Source: an uncultured Erysipelotrichaceae bacterium | Lineage (GTDB): Bacteria; Bacillota_I; Bacilli_A; RF39; UBA660 | Direction: 5' to 3' | Assembly: GCA_902795725.1 (NCBI GenBank) | Contig: CADBLY010000097.1 | Location: 1 to 10,490, forward strand | DNA length: 10,490 nucleotides | Shown here: positions 7,047 to 10,490 of the stretch, in pieces | How the letters are laid out: every line of letters starts with the position of its first letter | How positions within the stretch are numbered: the stretch's first letter is position 1 | The notes under the pieces: generated by a model | Seen by the model: the letters and a program-made list of their open reading frames with translations, nothing else | Told to the model about the DNA's origin: nothing | The model's database searches: none | Position numbers and translations under genes: made by a program

Positions 7047-7054
7047 ATTGTACC
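7047..7054 (-). promoter_or_regulatory. Extended -10 promoter toward the YgjP-like gene
   Basis: TGGTACAAT on the minus strand, with -10 TACAAT at 7052-7047. No good -35 at 17 nt, as is usual for extended -10 promoters. Predicted start is near 7040, about 20 nt before the first ATG. Confidence 0.55.
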
Positions 7055-7070
7055 ATATATTACTTAATAT

Positions 7071-7078
7071 GGTACAAT
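7071..7078 (+). promoter_or_regulatory. Extended -10 promoter toward the radical SAM gene
   Basis: TGGTACAAT with -10 TACAAT at 7073-7078, the mirror image of the left-facing promoter. Predicted start is near 7085, right at the GAGGTG ribosome site and only about 10 nt before the ATG at 7095. Confidence 0.6.
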
Positions 7079-7094
7079 ATATGTGAGGTGGCTT

Positions 7095-8012
7095 ATGTTT
7101 AAATATTCTGATACTAATAAAAGATATCATACTCTTGACTATTTTTATAAACATATATTTAATACTAAAGTAGCTAAAATAAATTTAGATGCTCATTTTA
7201 CATGTCCTAATATTGATGGTACTAAAGGATATGGTGGATGTATATATTGTTTAAATGGTAGTAGTGATTATGATAAGAAAAATGATTTATTAAAACAATT
7301 TGAAGATAAAAAAACTATTATGTTAAAGAAATGGCCTAACGCTAAACTAATAGGTTATTTTCAAGCTAATACTAATACTTACGCACCATTAGATATATTA
7401 AAAGAAAAATATGAACTTATTTTAAAGCAAGATGGTGTGATAGGTTTATCGATCGCTACTAGAGCAGATGCTATTACTGATGAATGTTTAGAGTATTTAG
7501 AAAAATTAGCTAAAAGAACCTATCTAACAATAGAATTAGGATTACAAACAATCCATGAAAAAACATCTGATTTTATTAATAGATGTCATAGTTTAAAATG
7601 CTTTGAAGATATGGTTAAAAGTTTAAGAAAAGGAAATATAAATGTTGTTGTACATATTATTAATGGTTTACCTTATGAAACTAAGAACATGATGATAGAT
7701 ACTGTTAAATACTTAAACAAATTAGATATTCAAGGAATAAAAATACATATGTTATCAGTAGTTAAAAATACTAAACTAGCTGATATATATAGTATTAAGC
7801 CTTTTAAAATACTAACTAAAGATGAATACATAGATATAGTATGTGATCAATTAGAATACTTAAGACAAGATATAGTTATTCATAGATTAACTGGTGATCC
7901 TTTAAAAGAAAACTTAATAGAACCTAAGTGGATAACTAATAAAATAAGTGTATTAAATGGTATTGATAAAGAGATGGCTAAAAGAGATAGTTATCAAGGT
8001 ATAAAATCATAA
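7095..8012 (+). CDS. TIGR01212-family radical SAM protein (YhcC/YtqA-like)
   Basis: A 305-aa Fe-S enzyme of the group that includes E. coli YhcC and B. subtilis YtqA. Three cluster cysteines, C37, C49 and C52, lie in FTCPNIDGTKGYGGCIYC (35-52), the characteristic wide-spaced motif of this group. Other conserved blocks are ATRADAI (121-127), ELGLQT (147-152), HIINGLPYET (187-196) and IHRLTGDP (262-269). The substrate is not established; Bacillus relatives neighbour a methyltransferase (YtqB), absent here. A GTG at 7083 extends the frame, but it lies upstream of the predicted transcription start and GAGGTG (7085-7090) serves the ATG at 7095, which I choose. Length is normal for the family, and all three cluster cysteines are kept. 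Confidence 0.92.
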   Translation: MFKYSDTNKRYHTLDYFYKHIFNTKVAKINLDAHFTCPNIDGTKGYGGCIYCLNGSSDYDKKNDLLKQFEDKKTIMLKKWPNAKLIGYFQANTNTYAPLDILKEKYELILKQDGVIGLSIATRADAITDECLEYLEKLAKRTYLTIELGLQTIHEKTSDFINRCHSLKCFEDMVKSLRKGNINVVVHIINGLPYETKNMMIDTVKYLNKLDIQGIKIHMLSVVKNTKLADIYSIKPFKILTKDEYIDIVCDQLEYLRQDIVIHRLTGDPLKENLIEPKWITNKISVLNGIDKEMAKRDSYQGIKS

Positions 8013-8036
8013 AAGTATATTAGCTGCATATAATAT

Positions 8037-8100
8037 AAGTGCATTAATAATAAACATATTGACATTTTTTTCAAAAGTATAGTATATTATTTATGCACTT
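8037..8100. repeat. 16-bp inverted repeat flanking a promoter
   Basis: AAGTGCATTAATAATA (8037-8052) is repeated inverted at 8085-8100 (TATTATTTATGCACTT) with one mismatch, 32 bp apart. The spacer contains the -35 box TTGACA, and the right arm overlaps the -10 box. Possible paired operator half-sites, or a very short invertible segment. Confidence 0.7.
8059..8088 (+). promoter_or_regulatory. Promoter of the candidate small RNA
   Basis: Perfect -35 TTGACA (8059-8064), 18-nt spacer, -10 TATATT (8083-8088). Predicted start is near 8095. It faces right, away from the finished radical SAM gene, into a stretch with no sizeable plus-strand gene before a terminator. Confidence 0.65.
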
Positions 8101-8207
8101 AAAAATGTTTCTCGCTCCCGGATGGCTAGCGAGTAATAAATTATTCCAGGTGAAAATATTTTGAAAACTAATATAATACAAACTAAAAGCAGTTTCCTGC
8201 TTTTTTT
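8095..8207 (+). ncRNA. Candidate structured small RNA, about 110 nt, unassigned
   Basis: Between a strong promoter and an intrinsic terminator lies a compact foldable sequence. A hairpin CTCGCT/AGCGAG with an 11-nt GC-rich loop (8112-8134) is nested in an outer stem of about 10 bp (8102-8111 with about 8151-8161), next to a short AT hairpin and TTCCAGG. The local GC-rich core stands out in an AT-rich intergenic region. I do not recognise it as tmRNA, 6S, SRP RNA, a T-box or a common riboswitch. Two micro-ORFs exist: 8105-8164 (19 codons, MFLAPGWLASNKLFQVKIF, no ribosome site), and 8161-8217 (18 codons from TTG behind AGGTGA at 7-nt spacing, MKTNIIQTKSSFLLFLVR). So a leader or micropeptide mRNA is the alternative. 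Confidence 0.45.
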
Positions 8208-8211
8208 AGTT
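8181..8211. terminator. Bidirectional terminator
   Basis: AAAAGCAG-TTTC-CTGCTTTT forms an 8-bp stem followed by T residues on the plus strand, and by TTTTAGTTTG on the minus strand. Outer AACT/AGTT adds pairing. It ends the rightward small transcript and the leftward 178-aa gene, whose TAA (8208-8206) lies within it. Confidence 0.8.
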
Positions 8212-8742
8212 CGTTAAAGTAATACTTGCACTTTCAATAGGTAAATTAGCATAATTAGCATCCGTTAAATTAATCGTACGTAATGCTCCTACTGGGTTTT
8301 GGATTTGATTAGTTTCAGAAGAAGTAGTTAAAGATGTGTTTTGAACACTCCCATCAAATTCATGGTCTCCATCAGATGCTGTTTGTTTAAAATATATAAT
8401 AGGTGCATTTGCATCTGCATAAGGAACATTATTAAATACTGCATCACCATTACTATCCGTAATAATAACTGCACCATATTCATTACCAGTACTATCAGTT
8501 CTTATAAAAGTCGCGCCAACAATTGGTGTACCTTCACTAGTACCAGAATCCGTAACATGAAGCGTTAAAGCACCAGTTGCAGCAACCGTGAAATTATAAT
8601 TATCCGTACCACTAATTATATCGACATTGGTAGGTAAAATAGACGTATTATCATAGCCCAATACATCCGCACTAACACTATAACTATCATTAATTAATTC
8701 CGCAGTACCAGTACCATTTTTAATAGTAATTATCTTTGCCAT
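8206..8742 (-). CDS. 178-aa beta-rich protein with SpaA/Cna-B-like segment and NLPIE C-terminal motif
   Basis: Function unknown. Residues 1-65 form a repetitive beta pattern (GTGTAELINDSYSVSADV). Residues about 72-125 (IVGATFIRTDSTGNEYG ... ITDSNGDAVFNNVPYA ... YFKQTAS) resemble SpaA/Cna-B prealbumin-like domains of Gram-positive surface proteins. The C-terminus (155-176) is RTINL...YANLPIE...ITL, a motif shared with the adjacent small protein. There is no signal peptide, membrane segment or LPxTG anchor, and no cysteine, so export is not shown. The start overlaps the end of the upstream gene by 13 nt; AAAGGGGAG lies about 11 nt before the ATG. G+C is much higher than in neighbours: 26 of 60 bases in 8521-8580, against 12 of 60 in 9361-9420. 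That suggests recent transfer or selection for high expression. Related proteins seem to occur in gut Bacillota, as I recall. Confidence 0.8.
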   Translation of the reverse strand: MAKIITIKNGTGTAELINDSYSVSADVLGYDNTSILPTNVDIISGTDNYNFTVAATGALTLHVTDSGTSEGTPIVGATFIRTDSTGNEYGAVIITDSNGDAVFNNVPYADANAPIIYFKQTASDGDHEFDGSVQNTSLTTSSETNQIQNPVGALRTINLTDANYANLPIESASITLTN

Positions 8743-9062
8743 AGGACTATCACTCCCCTTTCTATTGGAAGATTATAATAATAATCTTTTAAGAAAAGAG
8801 TGATAGTTCTTCTATTATTTAAACTAAATATATACTCATTACTATTAGTATAGATACTTATCCATATTCTATAGTCTAAAAAACTAGCGTATAACCTATA
8901 TCCCTTATTTCTTTTTAAAAATACATTAACTACTCCATTATAACTATATCCATCATATATAATCTTATCTTTATCATATATCTTAACTTTAACTTGATAT
9001 TTATCATTATATCCTACACCATTAAATATAATTTTAACACCAATACTATCAACCCCTTTCAC
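8730..9062 (-). CDS. Hypothetical beta-rich protein (110 aa, or 104 aa), partner of the 178-aa protein
   Basis: No known family. The protein is tyrosine-rich and predicted mostly beta strand (FNGVGYNDKYQVKVKIYDKDK), with C-terminal motif RTITL...YYNLPIE...IVL (85-107) like the downstream protein. It overlaps that gene by 13 nt, so the two are probably coupled. The start is problematic. The frame has no ATG at all. GTG at 9062 has no ribosome site and lies at or before the predicted transcription start. AAAGGGG (9059-9053) instead points to ATT at 9044, 8 nt downstream, giving 104 aa. Either start is provisional. No signal peptide or membrane segment. Confidence 0.7.
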   Translation of the reverse strand: MKGVDSIGVKIIFNGVGYNDKYQVKVKIYDKDKIIYDGYSYNGVVNVFLKRNKGYRLYASFLDYRIWISIYTNSNEYIFSLNNRRTITLFLKDYYYNLPIERGVIVLWQR

Positions 9063-9065
9063 TTT

Positions 9066-9094
9066 ATTATATAAAGCTATAAAAGAATTGATAA
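9066..9094 (-). promoter_or_regulatory. Promoter of the 110-aa/178-aa gene pair
   Basis: Perfect -10 TATAAT (9071-9066), 17-nt spacer, weak -35 TTATCA (9094-9089), minus strand. Predicted start is near 9059, so the AAAGGGG site would begin the mRNA. It is back to back with the rightward kinase promoter. Confidence 0.6.
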
Positions 9095-9135
9095 TAATGA
9101 CAACCTAATAGTAATAATAAGTCTTATACAATTTT

Positions 9136-9164
9136 TTGACATTTTATTTAAAAACAGATATACT
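9136..9164 (+). promoter_or_regulatory. Promoter of the CotH-like gene
   Basis: TTGACA (9136-9141), exactly 17 nt, then TATACT (9159-9164): near-consensus. Predicted start is near 9171, at the AGGTGA ribosome site, about 10 nt before the ATG at 9181. This rules out an upstream in-frame ATG at 9136, which overlaps the -35 box. Confidence 0.8.
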
Positions 9165-9180
9165 TACTGTAGGTGATATA

Positions 9181-10368
9181 ATGAAAAAAAGATATATTAT
9201 TATTTTTATAATTATAATAATTGTTATTAATACATCAATCATCTTTTTAATGAATTATAAAAGCAAAGATATAAAGCCAAAAACTGTTCCTAAATTATAT
9301 ATTAATACTTCTAATGAAATTAATGATAATTATAGTAATATAAAACTAGATATAATAGATAATAATAAAAAAATAAATTATAATAACGTCAAAATCAAAC
9401 TAAGAGGACATATTACTCGTTATGAAGAAAAACATCCCTTTACAATTAAATTTGATAAAAAAACGAAATTATTTAATCTAACTGAAAGTAAAAAATATGT
9501 TTTATTAGCTAATACTTTTGATGTTACTTTAATGCGCAATAAGTTAGTATATGATTTTGCAAGTAAAACTAGTATTAAATATACTGTTAAATCAACATAT
9601 GTTGATTTGTATATAAATAACAATTACATTGGTAATTATCTATTATGTGATAAAATAAGTGTGGATAAAGATAAAATTAATATTGATAAAAATAAAGATT
9701 ATTTAATAGAATTAGAAACACCATTAGATAGAAATAATGATATATACATTTATTCAAAAATAAATAACTGGCGTTTTAGAATAAAATCTCCTAAAAATAT
9801 AAATGATAAGCAAAAAAAGAAACTACAATTATTACTAAATAATACTGAAAAAATTATTGAAAGTAATAACTATAAAGATATATCAAAACATATAGATATA
9901 CAATCATTTGTTGACTCATATATAATTCAAGAATATTTTAAGAATGTTGATTGTAATATTAGTTCATTATATTTTTATTTTAAAGATAATAAACTATATG
10001 CAGGACCAGCATGGGATTTTGATCAGTCTATGGGACTATCCGAAGATAAAGAATATAATAATGGTTTTGGTAAATCATATGAAGGTTTATATTGTAATAA
10101 AAATATCTATGAAAAATTATTAAAAAACAAAGAATTTAAAAAGGAAGTCATAAAAAGATATAATAATCTACAAAAACACATAAAGAATACTTATAAGAAA
10201 GATATACCAAATAATTATATTATGTATAAAGATACCTATTTGAAAAATGGGTGTTTATGGAAAAAAGATATAGCTTGTAGAGAACAAGACTATCAAGCTA
10301 GAATAAACTATATAAAAAAGTGGCTTAAGAATAGAAATAAATGGTTATTAAACTATTATAAATTGTAA
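9181..10368 (+). CDS. CotH-family atypical protein kinase, membrane-anchored
   Basis: A 395-aa protein of the CotH kinase family, named for the Bacillus spore-coat kinase CotH, which phosphorylates coat proteins. Residues 5-24 are a hydrophobic signal anchor, placing the domain outside the membrane. Family blocks in order: KLRGHIT...KHPFTIKFDKK (73-94); YVLLANTFDVTLMRNKL (106-122); VDLYINNNYIGNYLL (141-155); IDIQSFVDSYIIQEYFKN (238-255); the acidic GPAWDFDQSMG (275-285) with D279 and D281; and a C-terminal helical part ending near W389 of the anchor-distal region. The start at 9181 is set by AGGTGA and the promoter. Spore formation is not implied; CotH homologues are common in non-sporulating gut bacteria. 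Substrate unknown; the divergent Ser/Thr-rich small proteins are only a guess. Confidence 0.88.
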   Translation: MKKRYIIIFIIIIIVINTSIIFLMNYKSKDIKPKTVPKLYINTSNEINDNYSNIKLDIIDNNKKINYNNVKIKLRGHITRYEEKHPFTIKFDKKTKLFNLTESKKYVLLANTFDVTLMRNKLVYDFASKTSIKYTVKSTYVDLYINNNYIGNYLLCDKISVDKDKINIDKNKDYLIELETPLDRNNDIYIYSKINNWRFRIKSPKNINDKQKKKLQLLLNNTEKIIESNNYKDISKHIDIQSFVDSYIIQEYFKNVDCNISSLYFYFKDNKLYAGPAWDFDQSMGLSEDKEYNNGFGKSYEGLYCNKNIYEKLLKNKEFKKEVIKRYNNLQKHIKNTYKKDIPNNYIMYKDTYLKNGCLWKKDIACREQDYQARINYIKKWLKNRNKWLLNYYKL

Positions 10369-10388
10369 ATATAAATTGTAAAATAGAA

Positions 10389-10445
10389 AGTCATAAATAT
10401 TTTAAAGTTAAAATGTCATAACTTTAGATATTTATGACTCTTTTT
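10389..10445 (+). terminator. Rho-independent terminator after the CotH-like gene
   Basis: A 12-bp stem (AGTCATAAATAT, 10389-10400, with 10428-10439) extends through a second 7-bp stem AAAGTTA/TAACTTT (10404-10410 with 10419-10425) into one long hairpin. It is followed by CTCTTTTTATT. The stretch from 10446 to the window end holds no gene I can see. Confidence 0.85.
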
Positions 10446-10490
10446 ATTATACTTATATTAATATATAAATTGTAACACTATTGAAAATTC

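Larger units (their letters stand above)
7043..7082. repeat. 16-bp inverted repeat between divergent genes
   Basis: A perfect 16-bp inverted repeat (7043-7058 with 7067-7082) surrounds an 8-nt spacer. Each arm holds ATGGTACAAT reading outward, an extended -10 element. It serves as a symmetric promoter pair and could also be an operator. Confidence 0.85.

Noticed and set aside
8341..8568. Plus-strand frame of 75 codons inside the 178-aa gene
   Set aside because: Composition (runs of Ile, Cys, Arg) is typical of an antisense shadow of a Thr/Asn-rich gene.
9420..9623. Minus-strand frame inside the CotH-like gene
   Set aside because: Lies wholly within a well-supported kinase domain; no start signal.

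Overview
The window looks like chromosomal DNA from a very low-GC relative of the Bacillota/Mycoplasmatota, most like the uncultured gut 'RF39'-type Bacilli. This placement is an inference from AT-rich third codon positions, Firmicutes-type Shine-Dalgarno sites (AGGAGG, AAGGAG), near-consensus sigma-A promoters, and the gene set (ClpC, a Cse60-like protein, a CotH-like kinase, PcsB-like hydrolase). Tryptophan is written TGG throughout and clpC ends in TGA, so the standard bacterial code (table 11) fits, not the Mycoplasma code. No transposase, phage gene or CRISPR array is visible.

Left part (1-2450, all minus strand apart from the repeats): an 11-bp repeat patch that may be a decayed gene tail; a tRNA-Cys(GCA) gene with its own promoter and terminator; then a small operon read right to left. 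The operon is an unknown 184-aa protein (possibly a dead zincin), an unknown 82-aa protein, and a DinB/Pol IV-type translesion polymerase with a clamp-binding motif, ending in a terminator that contains the dinB stop codon.

Centre (2500-7020, minus strand): clpC (AAA+ unfoldase keeping its ClpP-docking loop) behind its own promoter. Upstream of it is an operon of a YgjP-like zinc peptidase and a secreted PcsB/EnvC-like M23 hydrolase. A 56-aa Cse60-like gene follows, whose ribosome site lies inside the terminator hairpin behind the hydrolase gene.

Right part (7040-10490): a 16-bp inverted repeat carries two mirror-image extended -10 promoters, firing left into the YgjP-like gene and right into a TIGR01212 radical SAM gene. 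After that comes an intergenic stretch (8013-8205) with an inverted repeat around a TTGACA promoter, a compact hairpin-rich transcript and a bidirectional terminator; I read it as an unassigned small RNA. Then a minus-strand overlapping pair encodes two small beta-rich proteins (about 104-110 aa and 178 aa) that share a C-terminal 'RTI..L...Y.NLPIE....I.L' motif. The 178-aa gene is much richer in G+C than its surroundings and carries an SpaA/Cna-B-like segment but no signal peptide or anchor. A divergent membrane-anchored CotH-like kinase gene and its terminator close the window.

Most of the window is housekeeping. The parts most worth a second look are the small-RNA locus at 8037-8211, the NLPIE-motif protein pair with its problematic start codon, the gated cse60 site, and the mirror-image divergent promoters.
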